A DNA stretch of 64,000 bases. It comes from Marinimicrobium locisalis (GTDB taxonomy: Bacteria > Pseudomonadota > Gammaproteobacteria > Pseudomonadales > Cellvibrionaceae). Under the pieces are notes generated by a model. It made no database searches and had not been told where the DNA came from. It saw only the letters and a list, made by a program, of their open reading frames with translations. The stretch lies in contig NZ_JBDLLG010000017.1 in assembly GCF_039822625.1 (NCBI RefSeq), forward strand, positions 53,490 through 117,489. The letters are read 5' to 3'. The translations under genes were made by a program, and so were the position numbers. Positions 41,364 through 49,898 of this stretch are shown here, one piece after another. Each line of letters begins with the position of its first letter. The first letter of the stretch is position 1.

Positions 41364-43040
41364 ATGCTCACGCACCTCAGTATTCGCAATTTCACCCTGG
41401 TCGATCAGCTCGACCTGGACATTAAGCCGGGCATGACCGCCATCACCGGGGAGACCGGCGCCGGCAAATCCATCGTGCTCGACGCCCTGGCCCAGACCCT
41501 GGGCGACCGGGCGGATGGCCAGCGGGTCCGAGCTGGCGCCAAGCGGGCCGATGTTCATGCCAGTTTCGACGTCCGCCACATCGGTAACGCCAGCCGGTGG
41601 CTGGATGAGCACGAGCTTCTGGATGAAGAAATGCCCGGGGACTGCCTGCTGCGCCGGGTCATCACCGCGGAGGGGCGCTCCAAGGCCTTTATCAACGGGC
41701 GGCCCGTGACACTCCAACAACTGCGGCAATTGGGCGAGATGCTGATCGATATTCACAGCCAGCACGAGCACCAGTCCCTGCTGCGCAAGGACACCCACCG
41801 CCAGTTGCTGGACGAGTACGCCGGCCAGAGCGAGCTGGCAACGCAGGTGCGCCAAGCCTTTCGCCACTGGCAGGAGCGGCGCAACGCTTTCGAGACGTTG
41901 CGCGACAACGCTGAGGAAATGAGCGCCCGCTTTCAGCTGCTCAGCTACCAGGTGGACGAACTTGAGCAATTAAACCTGACCGAAGGCGAGCTCGATGAGC
42001 TCGAAGCCGAACAACGCCGCCTCGCCAACGCCGAGGGCATATTGCGCTCCAGCCACGAGCTGGCCGCCTTGTGTGCCGATGACGACCAGGGTCTGAGCGT
42101 GATGCTTCACCGAGCGTTGCACCTGCTGCGCGACATGCCGGAAAAAACCGACGCCCTGAATGAGGCGGAACAACTGCTCAATAGCGCTCAAATTCAAGTA
42201 GACGAAGCCCAGCGGGAAGTGGATCGCCACATTGACCAGTTCAACCTGGACCCCGAGCGGTTGCGGGAGGTAGAGGAGCGCCTGAGCGCTATCTACGAGG
42301 TAGCCCGCAAGCACCGAATCGGGCCGGAGCAGTTGCCCACCCTGTTCGAGGAGTTAAGCCGGGAACTGGCGCAACTTCAAGGCGGCGATGAGCACCTGGA
42401 ACAGCTGGAACAAGAAGCGGAGGCCGCCGAGGCGGCGTATCGAAAGGTCGCCAAGGCGCTGTCCCAGGCGCGTCAGAGCGCCAGCAACAAGTTGGCCAAG
42501 GCCGTGAACCAGCAATTGAGCAACCTGGCCATGCCCAATGCCCGGCTGGAAGTGAGCCTGAAACCGCTGGAACACAAACCGGGGCCTCACGGCCTGGAAG
42601 AGGTGGAGTTCATTATCAGCACCAACCCGGGCCAGCCGGCGCGCTCGCTGAACAAAGTGGCCTCCGGCGGCGAGCTCTCCCGGGTCAGCCTGGCCATTCA
42701 GGTGGTAACCGCTCGCACCTCCGCCACCCCGACGCTGGTATTCGACGAGGTGGATGTGGGGATCGGTGGCGCCACCGGCGATGTGGTCGGCCGCCTACTC
42801 CGCCAACTGGGCCAAGGGGGCCAGGTGCTCTGTGTCACCCACTTGGCACAAGTGGCCAGCAAGGGGCACCAGCACCTGCAAGTTTCCAAAACCGCCAACA
42901 AGAAGTCCGCTCAGTCCACCTTGGTGGCCCTGGAGGGAGAAGAGAAGATCGAGGAAATCGCCCGGATGTTGGGCGGCATGAAGGTCACGGAGCAGTCGCT
43001 GGCTCATGCCCGGGAAATGGTGGCGGCAGGCGAGGGCTGA
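41364..43040 (+). CDS. recN: DNA repair protein RecN
   Basis: SMC-like ATPase acting in double-strand break repair, 558 residues. Walker A GETGAGKS at 29-36, two coiled-coil arms through the middle, signature SGGELSRVSLAIQVV, Walker B LVFDEVDVGIGGATGDVVG, and VCVTHLAQVASKGHQHLQV. ATG 41364 has GAGGG 5 nt upstream; a GTG four codons earlier is less likely. Divergent from grpE, with a LexA box upstream. Confidence 0.97.
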   Translation: MLTHLSIRNFTLVDQLDLDIKPGMTAITGETGAGKSIVLDALAQTLGDRADGQRVRAGAKRADVHASFDVRHIGNASRWLDEHELLDEEMPGDCLLRRVITAEGRSKAFINGRPVTLQQLRQLGEMLIDIHSQHEHQSLLRKDTHRQLLDEYAGQSELATQVRQAFRHWQERRNAFETLRDNAEEMSARFQLLSYQVDELEQLNLTEGELDELEAEQRRLANAEGILRSSHELAALCADDDQGLSVMLHRALHLLRDMPEKTDALNEAEQLLNSAQIQVDEAQREVDRHIDQFNLDPERLREVEERLSAIYEVARKHRIGPEQLPTLFEELSRELAQLQGGDEHLEQLEQEAEAAEAAYRKVAKALSQARQSASNKLAKAVNQQLSNLAMPNARLEVSLKPLEHKPGPHGLEEVEFIISTNPGQPARSLNKVASGGELSRVSLAIQVVTARTSATPTLVFDEVDVGIGGATGDVVGRLLRQLGQGGQVLCVTHLAQVASKGHQHLQVSKTANKKSAQSTLVALEGEEKIEEIARMLGGMKVTEQSLAHAREMVAAGEG

Positions 43041-43094
43041 TGGCGAGCCAGGGTGTGGAGGAGGCGCCGTGGCGCCCCTCACCCCACCGGCAGC

Positions 43095-43508
43095 TTAAAG
43101 GTTCTTTTTGGGCTTTACGTACAGTACGAGGTTGTGATCCATTAGCTCATAGCCGTGTTCTTCGGCAATTTGCTTCTGCAGGCGCTCGATTTCCTCGTTG
43201 TGGAACTCGACCACTTCGCCTGAGTCAATACACACCATGTGATCGTGGTGCTCCCCACGGGCAATCTCAAACACCGAGTGACCGCCATCAAAATTATGGC
43301 GCTCAACCAACCCGGCACTTTCAAATTGCGTCAAAACCCGATATACCGTTGCCAAGCCGACATCATCACCCGCTTCCATCAGCGCCTTGTACACGTCTTC
43401 GGCGCTCATATGGTGGTTTTCGGACGACTCCAGCATCTGCAAAATCTTTACGCGGGGCAGCGTGACTTTCAGCCCCACTTTGCGCAGTTCTTGGTTCTCT
43501 TCGGCCAT
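43095..43508 (-). CDS. fur: Ferric uptake regulator Fur
   Basis: 137-residue iron-responsive repressor. N-terminal winged helix (LRKVGLKVTLPRVKILQMLE...HMSAEDVYKALMEAGDDVGLATVYRVLTQFESAGLVERHNFDGGHSVFEI) and C-terminal dimer domain with the metal-binding GEHHDHMVCIDSGEVVEFHNEEIERLQ. Only one Cys of the E. coli CxxC pair remains (VCIDSG), so the structural Cys-bound zinc site is not E. coli-like, as in Pseudomonas Fur. Divergent from bamE with 77 nt between starts, the usual arrangement. Confidence 0.97.
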   Translation of the reverse strand: MAEENQELRKVGLKVTLPRVKILQMLESSENHHMSAEDVYKALMEAGDDVGLATVYRVLTQFESAGLVERHNFDGGHSVFEIARGEHHDHMVCIDSGEVVEFHNEEIERLQKQIAEEHGYELMDHNLVLYVKPKKNL

Positions 43509-43585
43509 TTAACCCCCAAACCCTTCTCAGTGTTCATGTCAATCGGGTATTATCCCCGTTCATTTTGCCAAGTGGAAGCCCTAGT

Positions 43586-44044
43586 ATGAAAATAGCCAGC
43601 AAACTCTCACTGGTCGCCGTTTTATTTGCCAGCCTGATGGGTTGCTCCTATTTCCAGTTCCCCGGTGTCCATAAAATCTATGTACAACAGGGGCATATCA
43701 TCACCTCGGAGATGCTCGAGCAGCTCGAAACCGGCATGACCAAGCGCCAGGTTCGCTTCGTGCTCGGCACCCCGCTGCTGGAAGACGAGTTCAACCAGGA
43801 CCGCTGGGACTACCACTACACCCTGCGTCGCGGCGACAAAACCCTGCGTGAGCGCCATTTGACGGTCTATTTCGAAAACGACCTCCTCACTCGCTACGAG
43901 GACAGCTTGCCCAAGAAGGAGGAGGAAGAACAGGACGCGCCCCCGGTTCCCACCAACATTGAGGGCGACCCGCTGCCCATACCGAGTAATGCGCCGGCCA
44001 CGGGCAATGAAGAGACCCCGCTTCCCAGCAACACAGACCGCTAG
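43586..44044 (+). CDS. bamE: Outer membrane assembly lipoprotein BamE
   Basis: 152-residue lipoprotein of the BAM complex (SmpA/OmlA). Signal peptide with lipobox LMGC, then FQFPGVHKIYVQQGHIITSEMLEQLETGMTKRQVRFVLGTPLLEDEFNQDRWDYHYTLRRG, the SmpA/OmlA core. The C-terminal tail of about 50 residues is acidic and Pro-rich, longer than in E. coli. ATG 43586 gives a proper signal peptide. A bidirectional terminator lies 11 nt after its stop codon. Confidence 0.95.
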   Translation: MKIASKLSLVAVLFASLMGCSYFQFPGVHKIYVQQGHIITSEMLEQLETGMTKRQVRFVLGTPLLEDEFNQDRWDYHYTLRRGDKTLRERHLTVYFENDLLTRYEDSLPKKEEEEQDAPPVPTNIEGDPLPIPSNAPATGNEETPLPSNTDR

Positions 44045-44054
44045 CGGTCGGTAG

Positions 44055-44082
44055 AAAAATGGCCCCCGAAGGGGCCGTTTTT
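44055..44082. terminator. Bidirectional terminator between bamE and ratB
   Basis: GGCCCC/GGGGCC stem with a CGAA loop, flanked by A-rich and T-rich tracts (5-6 nt each). It serves both convergent genes, and its T tract reaches the ratB stop codon. Confidence 0.9.
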
Positions 44083-44404
44083 AGGCCTCACCTTCCTTTT
44101 TCTTCTGCGCCCGCTTGCGCCGGGCCTCTTTCGGGTCGGCAATCAAGGGGCGGTAAATCTCCACCCGGTCTCCAGGCTGCAACTCATGCTCCTTCGGCGG
44201 CTTCAGGCCCTTGGTACCGAGCGTTTGCCCAAAGATTCCCATTTTGGACGATTCCAGGTCGATTTCCGGAAATACCTTCACGATTCCAGAGCGCTCAGCC
44301 GCCTGGAAGGCCGTCGTTCCCGGCTCTACGAGTACTTCGATAATCCGTTGCTTGTCCGGCAAGGCGAAGGCCACTTCCACCGTAATCAAATCACCATCTG
44401 ACAT
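44081..44404 (-). CDS. ratB: RnfH/RatB family protein
   Basis: 107-residue ubiquitin-like-fold protein of the RnfH family (UPF0125): ITVEVAFALPDKQRIIEVLVEPGTTAFQAAERSGI, GIFGQTLG, and LQPGDRVEIYRPLIADPKEARRKRA. Paired with ratA 9 nt upstream. Function is not firmly known despite the toxin-antitoxin naming. Basic Lys/Arg-rich tail. Confidence 0.92.
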   Translation of the reverse strand: MSDGDLITVEVAFALPDKQRIIEVLVEPGTTAFQAAERSGIVKVFPEIDLESSKMGIFGQTLGTKGLKPPKEHELQPGDRVEIYRPLIADPKEARRKRAQKKKEGEA

Positions 44405-44413
44405 TTGTCACCC

Positions 44414-44854
44414 TCACGTACCGTAAACCTGACGAGCGCGGCTGCACAGCGCATCCACTTGTTGGCTCGCCGCCGCCTCGAAAAACTTTCCCGCCGCCAT
44501 GCTGAGCAAGCGGTTGCGCATGGCGAATTCCAGCTCGAGCGTTACTCTACAGCCGTCGGCAACAGTGTCAAAACTCCATTTGCCCTCCAGGTGGGAAAAG
44601 GGACCGTCCACCAGGCTCAAGGTCATTTCTCTGGGCGGGCGCAGCTCGTTGCGGGTAACAAAGCTCTGGCGAATGCCGGCCTTTTGCAGTTCGAGCTTGG
44701 CCTCCAGCCATCCCTCGCCCCGGCGCAAGACCTCGGCGCTCACACAGTCACTCATATATTGAGGGTAGGCCTCAATATCGTTCACCAGATCAAACATTTG
44801 TTGCGCACTATGATTAACCAGGGCGCTTCGCTTTACACGATGAGTCAAAAACAC
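44414..44854 (-). CDS. ratA: RatA/COQ10-like START-domain protein
   Basis: 146-residue START-like domain protein: ALVNHSAQQMFDLVNDIEAYPQYMSDCVSAEVL, MTLSLVDGPFSHLEGKWSFDTV and FFEAAASQQVDALCSRARQVYG. E. coli RatA was described as a toxin blocking 70S formation; homologues are also described as ubiquinone-binding. Immediately upstream of ratB and 13 nt downstream of the NSS transporter gene, all on the minus strand. Confidence 0.92.
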   Translation of the reverse strand: MFLTHRVKRSALVNHSAQQMFDLVNDIEAYPQYMSDCVSAEVLRRGEGWLEAKLELQKAGIRQSFVTRNELRPPREMTLSLVDGPFSHLEGKWSFDTVADGCRVTLELEFAMRNRLLSMAAGKFFEAAASQQVDALCSRARQVYGT

Positions 44855-44867
44855 TCTCCCGTTATGT

Positions 44868-46226
44868 TTAAGCCAGAATACCGGCCAGGAGGATCACCAG
44901 CAGCGCCGGCGGACAAAGGTACCTTAGCAGCGCCAGCCACAGTCTGAACTGGCTGTCGCTCTCTTGGCGCAGCTCATGACGCAGCAGCTCGCGCTTGGCC
45001 ACCCAGCCCACAAAAAGGGCCATAAGTAGTCCGCCAAGCGGCAGCATCACCCGCTGCGTGAAGAAATCGAGAAAATCAAAAATGTTCATGCCGAACAAGC
45101 CACTGAACTCCGCCCAACGGTTGAACGACAGCACCGAGCCGATGCCCAGCAACCAGGCCGATCCGGCGATGACCATGTTGGCCTTCACCCGCCCTACCCC
45201 GAAACGCTCGGTCACGTAGGCGACACAGGGCTCCAGCAAGGAAATGGTCGAACTCCAAGCCGCCAGAGTGACCAAAATGAAAAAGGCCGCTCCAAACAGA
45301 ACCCCGGCGGGCATGTTGCCAAACGCCACCGGAAGGCTGACAAACATCAATCCAGGTCCCTCGCCCGGCGATATACCGGCGGTGGCAAACACGATGGGGA
45401 ACATGGCCAGGCCCGCCACCAACGCCACGAGTGTGTCCAGGGCCGCGACGGTCAGCACCATCTTCCCTATGGAGGTCTTCCCCGGCATGTAAGAGCCATA
45501 CGCCATAATCGCCCCCATGGCCAGGCTCAGGGTAAAAAAGGCGTGCCCGAGGGCCACCGAGGCCGCCTTCCAGGACAGGTCCGCCGGATTGAAGCTGAAC
45601 ATAAACCGCAAACCTTGCACAAACTCTCCCGCCACGGCGGCATACCCCAACAACAGCAGCAACAGCACAAACAACAGCGGCATCAAGACCCGAACGGCGG
45701 TTTCCAGGCCTTTGGTCACGCCAAAGACCACCACCATTACCGTCATACCGATAAAGAGCGTCTGCCAGAGCATCAGCCGCAGCGGGTTGGCCAGCAGCTC
45801 ATCAAACGCGGTGCTGGCCGCCTCTCCGCTCCACCCGGAGAAGCCGCCCTGGATGGCGGTGCTCATGTAGTCGAGCGCCCAACCGGCCACGACGCTGTAG
45901 AACGATAAAATCAGGAAAGCAGCGAGAACTCCGCTCCACCCGATGGCGCCCCAGAGTGGGGAGACGTGGCTTTGACGCGCCATTTTCGCCACCGCGCCCA
46001 CGGGGTTGGCCCGCCCATGGCGCCCGAGCAAGACCTCCGCGATCATCACCGGTACGCCGATCAGGGCGATAAACACCAGGTACATGAGTACAAAAGCGCC
46101 CCCACCGTTTTCGCCGGTGATATAGGGAAACTTCCAGATGTTGCCGAGCCCTACCGCCGAGCCGGTGGCGGCAAGCACGAAGGTCCCTTTGTGGCCCCAA
46201 ATGGCGTGTTGTTTTATTCGATCCAC
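44868..46226 (-). CDS. Sodium-dependent transporter, NSS/SNF family
   Basis: 452-residue neurotransmitter:sodium symporter homologue with about 11-12 helices. Helix 1 carries the Na/substrate-site motif AATGSAVGLGNIWKFPYITGENGGGAF. Other motifs are ALGHAFFTLSLAMGAIMAYGSY and LAAWSSTISLLEPCVAYV. GTG 46226 (MDRIKQHAIWGHKGTF...) with GGAG 7 nt upstream gives the usual NSS length; the ORF continues 58 codons upstream without family similarity. Probable amino acid symporter, substrate unknown. It sits between smpB and ratA, which are neighbours in Pseudomonas. Confidence 0.92.
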   Translation of the reverse strand: MDRIKQHAIWGHKGTFVLAATGSAVGLGNIWKFPYITGENGGGAFVLMYLVFIALIGVPVMIAEVLLGRHGRANPVGAVAKMARQSHVSPLWGAIGWSGVLAAFLILSFYSVVAGWALDYMSTAIQGGFSGWSGEAASTAFDELLANPLRLMLWQTLFIGMTVMVVVFGVTKGLETAVRVLMPLLFVLLLLLLGYAAVAGEFVQGLRFMFSFNPADLSWKAASVALGHAFFTLSLAMGAIMAYGSYMPGKTSIGKMVLTVAALDTLVALVAGLAMFPIVFATAGISPGEGPGLMFVSLPVAFGNMPAGVLFGAAFFILVTLAAWSSTISLLEPCVAYVTERFGVGRVKANMVIAGSAWLLGIGSVLSFNRWAEFSGLFGMNIFDFLDFFTQRVMLPLGGLLMALFVGWVAKRELLRHELRQESDSQFRLWLALLRYLCPPALLVILLAGILA

Positions 46227-46429
46227 GGTATAGCTCCGCGCTTCCAGCTGTGGCGCGCCCCGAGCAAGAGTGTCTCGGAGGGCACAAATAGCAGGCACAA
46301 AAGCGGCATTGTAACGGCAATTGTGCTGATTGTGCAGGGTTCCTACCCTTACCCGGGCAGACAGGGAGCCCACTGAGCCTTTATAATGCCCGTCGCACAC
46401 TCACGCGCCGAGTAAGGTTGATCATTTTC

Positions 46430-46912
46430 ATGAGCAAGAAGAAGGGCAACAAATCCAATAGCAATACGATTGCTTTGAATAAGAAGGCGAAGTTTGATTT
46501 CGCTTTGCAGGACCAGTTGGAAGCTGGGCTGTCACTTCAAGGGTGGGAGGTGAAGAGTCTGCGCCAAGGCAAGGTGCAGCTGACGGATTCGTATGTGTTG
46601 TTCAAAAATGGCGAGGCTTGGCTGCTGGGGGCTCATATTACCCCGCTGCCGACGGTGTCGACGCATTATGTCACGGATCCGACGCGCACGCGCAAGCTGT
46701 TGATGAAGAGTAAGGAGATTGCGAAGTACCAGCAGGCGGCGGAGCAGAAGGGTTATACGGTGGTGGCGACGGCGCTGTATTGGAAGAAGCATTTGGTTAA
46801 GTGCAAGGTGGCTCTGGGTAAGGGTAAGCAGCAGCACGATAAGCGTGAGACGGAGAAGGCGCGCGATTGGAATCGCCAGAAGCGGGCGATTATGAAGGAG
46901 CAGAACAAGTAA
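46430..46912 (+). CDS. smpB: SsrA-binding protein SmpB
   Basis: 160-residue tmRNA partner in trans-translation. Family motifs: KKAKFDFALQDQLEAGLSLQGWEVKSLRQGKVQLTDSYVLFKNGEAWLLGAHI, KLLMKSKEIAK, and the C-terminal GKGKQQHDKRETEKARDWNRQKRAIMK tail. ATG 46430; a TTG four codons upstream abuts the AAGG and is unlikely. Codon use differs from its neighbours: many G-ending codons (GCG, AAG, TTG) where adjacent genes prefer C. A TATAAT-like -10 lies at 46382-46387. The ssrA gene is not in the 430 bp downstream. Confidence 0.97.
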   Translation: MSKKKGNKSNSNTIALNKKAKFDFALQDQLEAGLSLQGWEVKSLRQGKVQLTDSYVLFKNGEAWLLGAHITPLPTVSTHYVTDPTRTRKLLMKSKEIAKYQQAAEQKGYTVVATALYWKKHLVKCKVALGKGKQQHDKRETEKARDWNRQKRAIMKEQNK

Positions 46913-46960
46913 GCTTATCTAATCCTCTCCAATCACTACCTACCCTCCAGAAAGCCCGGT

Positions 46961-47065
46961 GCCGCTACCGGGTGTTCCCTTCTGAAAACGCGATGAATAC
47001 GTCCCTGTAGCTCCCTCACTTCGTCCCTGAAGTGAGGGTTTCAGAAGGGAACACCCGGCATCGGC
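46961..47065 (-). repeat. Long-hairpin intergenic repeat, copy B
   Basis: 27-nt arms (46961-46987 with 47039-47065; 25 pairs) around a 51-nt loop. In element orientation (minus strand) the loop holds a perfect 10-bp inner hairpin (CCCTCACTTC / GAAGTGAGGG, plus-strand 47013-47038), then the core GAGCTACAGGGACGTATTCA. Outside the arm is CCACTGAGG followed by an AAATTT-like stretch. Lies just downstream of smpB. The gap 46913-47342 is filled by copies B and C and a REP-like palindrome, with no gene. Confidence 0.85.
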
Positions 47066-47100
47066 CCCTCAGTGGTAAATTTGTACACCAAGCTCTCGTA

Positions 47101-47130
47101 GGGCGAATAAGGCCAACGGCCGCATCCGCC
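47101..47130. repeat. REP-like palindrome 1
   Basis: Imperfect palindrome with outer GGCGaAT / ATCCGCC arms and a GGCC-AAC-GGCC centre, located between hairpin copies B and C. Same pattern as the palindromes at 55231, 55335 and 63921, and reminiscent of enterobacterial REP sequences (GCxGGATGCG...CTTATCC). Confidence 0.55.
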
Positions 47131-47184
47131 ATCCATAGAGGCAGTTCGGTGCCACAAAACGTGAAGACACCTCGGAGGGCACGG

Positions 47185-47278
47185 TATCGGGGACCCTGTT
47201 CTCAAGCCCTCACTTCAGGGAAGAAGTGAGGGAGCTCCAGGGATGGATTCATGTGTTTTGAGAACAGGGTACCCGATG
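47185..47278 (+). repeat. Long-hairpin intergenic repeat, copy C
   Basis: 21-nt arms (47185-47205 with 47258-47278; 19 Watson-Crick pairs plus one wobble) around a 52-nt loop. The loop contains the same inner hairpin as copy B (47207-47216 with 47223-47232) and a diverged core AGCTCCAGGGATGGATTCAT. It is in inverted orientation relative to B, just past the purA 3' end. Confidence 0.82.
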
Positions 47279-47342
47279 GCGGGCCCGGGCTCCATGGAGA
47301 ACCCGCTCTGAAGGGTCCAAGCCTGCCACCCTTCAATTTCAA

Positions 47343-48638
47343 TTAAGCCGAGAACGGATGCCGCAGGACGATGGTTTCGACGCGGTCGGGACCGGTGGAG
47401 ATGATGTCGACCGGGGTTTTCAGCAACTCTTCCAGACGGCGGATGTAAGCGCGGGCATTCTCCGGCAGCTCGTCCAGGGACTTGGCGCCGACAGTGGACT
47501 CCTTCCAACCCGGCAAGGTCTCATACACCGGCCTGACCGCCTCCCAGCCTTCCGCATCAAACGGCATACCGATCGAATTGCCGTGCTCATCCTGATAGTC
47601 CACACAGATCTGAACCTCATCCAGCCCATCCAGCACATCCAACTTCGTCAGACACAAACCGGTGACACTGTTAATTCGGTTCACATGATGCAACGCCACC
47701 GCATCGAGCCAGCCGCAGCGGCGCTTGCGGCCGGTGGTCGCGCCAAACTCATGGCCCTTTACGCCCAAGTGCTGACCCACGTCACAGTCCAGCTCCGTCG
47801 GGAAGGGGCCGGAGCCCACGCGGGTGGTGTAGGCCTTGGTAATACCCAGCACGTAATCGAGATACATGGGGCCAAAACCCGAACCGGTGGCGGTGCCGCC
47901 AGCGGTAGTATTGGAGGAGGTCACAAACGGGTAAGTGCCGTGGTCGATGTCCAGCAAGGAGCCCTGGGCCCCTTCAAACAGGATGCCTTCACCGCGCTCG
48001 CGCGCATCGTGAAGCAGTTCGGTCACATCGGCAATCATCGGGCGCAGTTCTTCCGCCCAGGCTTTACAGGTGTCGAGTACCTGCTGGTAATCAACCGCAT
48101 CGACGCCGTAGTACTGCGCCAGCATAAAGTTGTGATACTCCATCACCTCCTTAAGTTTGATGGCGAAGCGATCCATGTGCAGCAGGTCGCCCAGACGCAG
48201 GCCTCGACGGGCCACCTTGTCTTCGTAGGCCGGGCCGATGCCCCGGCCGGTGGTGCCGATCTTGGCATTGCCGCGGGCGGTTTCCCGGGCTTGGTCCAGG
48301 GCAATATGGTAGGGGAGAATCAACGGGCAGGCTGGAGACAGGCGCAAGCGCTCGCGCACGGGCACATCCTTGGCTTCCAGTTCGGCGATCTCCTTGAACA
48401 GCGCCTCGGGAGAGAGCACAACACCGTTCCCGATCAAGCAGGTGACCCCAGCGCGCAATACGCCGGAGGGAATCAGATGCAAGACCGTTTTTTTACCGTC
48501 GATCACCAGGGTATGGCCGGCATTGTGCCCGCCCTGGAAACGGGCCACCAGCGACACCTGATCGGTCAGCAGGTCGACGATTTTACCCTTGCCTTCGTCA
48601 CCCCACTGGGTGCCCAAGATTACGACGTTCTTACCCAT
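47343..48638 (-). CDS. purA: Adenylosuccinate synthetase PurA
   Basis: GTP-dependent first step from IMP to AMP. 431 residues with VVILGTQWGDEGKGKIVD (P-loop and catalytic Asp), RFQGGHNAGHT, GTTGRGIGPAYEDKVARRGLR, FEGAQGSLLDIDHGTYPFVTSSNTTAGG and the C-terminal STGPDRVETI. ATG 48638 gives the canonical MGKNVVI start. Last gene of the hfl/his/purA cluster on the minus strand, 46 nt after hisZ. Confidence 0.98.
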   Translation of the reverse strand: MGKNVVILGTQWGDEGKGKIVDLLTDQVSLVARFQGGHNAGHTLVIDGKKTVLHLIPSGVLRAGVTCLIGNGVVLSPEALFKEIAELEAKDVPVRERLRLSPACPLILPYHIALDQARETARGNAKIGTTGRGIGPAYEDKVARRGLRLGDLLHMDRFAIKLKEVMEYHNFMLAQYYGVDAVDYQQVLDTCKAWAEELRPMIADVTELLHDARERGEGILFEGAQGSLLDIDHGTYPFVTSSNTTAGGTATGSGFGPMYLDYVLGITKAYTTRVGSGPFPTELDCDVGQHLGVKGHEFGATTGRKRRCGWLDAVALHHVNRINSVTGLCLTKLDVLDGLDEVQICVDYQDEHGNSIGMPFDAEGWEAVRPVYETLPGWKESTVGAKSLDELPENARAYIRRLEELLKTPVDIISTGPDRVETIVLRHPFSA

Positions 48639-48684
48639 GTTGTGCAACTCGTTTTGTAGCTTGATGAAATGTGCTCCCCGGCCA

Positions 48685-49857
48685 TCAGGCCAGGGAAATA
48701 ACCTGATAACGTCCGCCTTTCAGAACCAACTGACGATCACAGCCCGGGGGCGGTTCGGATTGCGCCCCGCAGACCACTCGCTCGCCCTGGGCTCGCAGGG
48801 CCTGGATGGCGTCCCACTGAGCCGCCGCGTCCGTTTCAACCGCCCAGATGGCGGTGGGCGGCACGGCCTTGATCAGGCCAAGCTTGTTCAGCGCGGTAAT
48901 GTCCACGGCAAAGCCGGTCGCCGGACGGGAGCGGCCGAATACTTCGCCAATGTGATCGTAACGGCCACCACTGGCGATGGGGTTCCCGTAACCCGGCGCA
49001 AAGGCGGCAAATACCAGACCAGTGAGGTAGTGGTAGCCGCGCAGCTCGCCCAAATCAAAGTAGAGTTCGGCGTGCGGGTATCGGGTCTCAATGACCTCAG
49101 CGACCTGTTCCAGTTGATCAATCGCCTCGCGCGCAGCGGCCGGACACTGAGCGAAACACTCCCGGGCCCGGGTAAGCACCGACCGATCCCCGGCCAAGGA
49201 GGGCAGCTCGAGGAAAACGGGTGCCAAGGGAGAGCCTTTCAGGTTCACCTCAACCCAGGCACGGATTTCCGTCACCGCCTTGCGCTGGAGCAAGTCGAAG
49301 AAACTGTCTTCCTGCTCCTGGCTCAGTTCCGCCGCTTCGGCCAGGGCTCGATAGATGCCCACATGGCCCAAGTCAATGTGCTGTTGGGACAACCCGGCCA
49401 ATTTGAGCGATTCGAGCAACAGCGACACCACTTCCACATCCGCCCGGTTGCCCGGCTCACCGAAGAACTCCACGCCCGCCTGGATCGGGGTGCGGGTGGC
49501 GAGGGGGTTTTTGGGGCGGGCGTGCACCACGTGGCCGGCATAGCAGAGGCGGTTGGCCCCTTGCCGGTTTAGGCTGTGGGCGTCCATTCGCGCGGTTTGG
49601 GGCGTAATATCGGCTCGGATGCCCAGGGTACGGCCGGTGAGCTGGTCGGTGACCTTAAAGGTCAGCAGATCCACGTCCCGGCCCAGGCCGATGAGCAGCG
49701 AATCGGTAAACTCCAGCAACGGCGGGATGACCAGGTCGTAGCCCCAGGTCTGGTATAGATCCACGAGGCGACGACGCAGTTGTTCTATGGCTTCCGCCTC
49801 GGCGGGCAGAATTTCTTCAACACCGTCGGGCAGGAGCCAGCGGTCAGCATAGGTCAT
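48685..49857 (-). CDS. hisZ: ATP phosphoribosyltransferase regulatory subunit HisZ
   Basis: 390-residue HisRS-like protein that lacks aminoacylation function and regulates the short-form HisG in the first step of histidine synthesis. Motifs: LLPDGVEEILPAEAEAIEQLRRRLVDLYQTWGYDLVIPPLLEF, ADITPQTARMDAH, YAGHVVHARP, and a degenerate HisRS motif with GGRYDHIGEVFGRSRPATGFAVDI. Placed between the DUF2065 gene and purA, as in Pseudomonas. Confidence 0.95.
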   Translation of the reverse strand: MTYADRWLLPDGVEEILPAEAEAIEQLRRRLVDLYQTWGYDLVIPPLLEFTDSLLIGLGRDVDLLTFKVTDQLTGRTLGIRADITPQTARMDAHSLNRQGANRLCYAGHVVHARPKNPLATRTPIQAGVEFFGEPGNRADVEVVSLLLESLKLAGLSQQHIDLGHVGIYRALAEAAELSQEQEDSFFDLLQRKAVTEIRAWVEVNLKGSPLAPVFLELPSLAGDRSVLTRARECFAQCPAAAREAIDQLEQVAEVIETRYPHAELYFDLGELRGYHYLTGLVFAAFAPGYGNPIASGGRYDHIGEVFGRSRPATGFAVDITALNKLGLIKAVPPTAIWAVETDAAAQWDAIQALRAQGERVVCGAQSEPPPGCDRQLVLKGGRYQVISLA

Positions 49858-49898
49858 AACAGACTCGAACAGTTGTTGGATTCAGCGCATCGGGCCGG

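Noticed and set aside
44081..44854. Novel toxin-antitoxin module (ratA-ratB)
   Set aside because: Conserved housekeeping pair present in nearly all gammaproteobacteria; not a novel or accessory module.
46961..47278. CRISPR array
   Set aside because: Repeats are inverted hairpins with variable arms, only two copies in the gap, no regular spacers and no cas genes.
46913..47342. tmRNA (ssrA) downstream of smpB
   Set aside because: No tRNA-Ala-like ends or tag-coding segment visible; the gap is filled by hairpin repeats.
47358..48659. 433-codon open frame antisense to purA
   Set aside because: Shadow of purA with no domain similarity; codon pattern follows the complement of purA.
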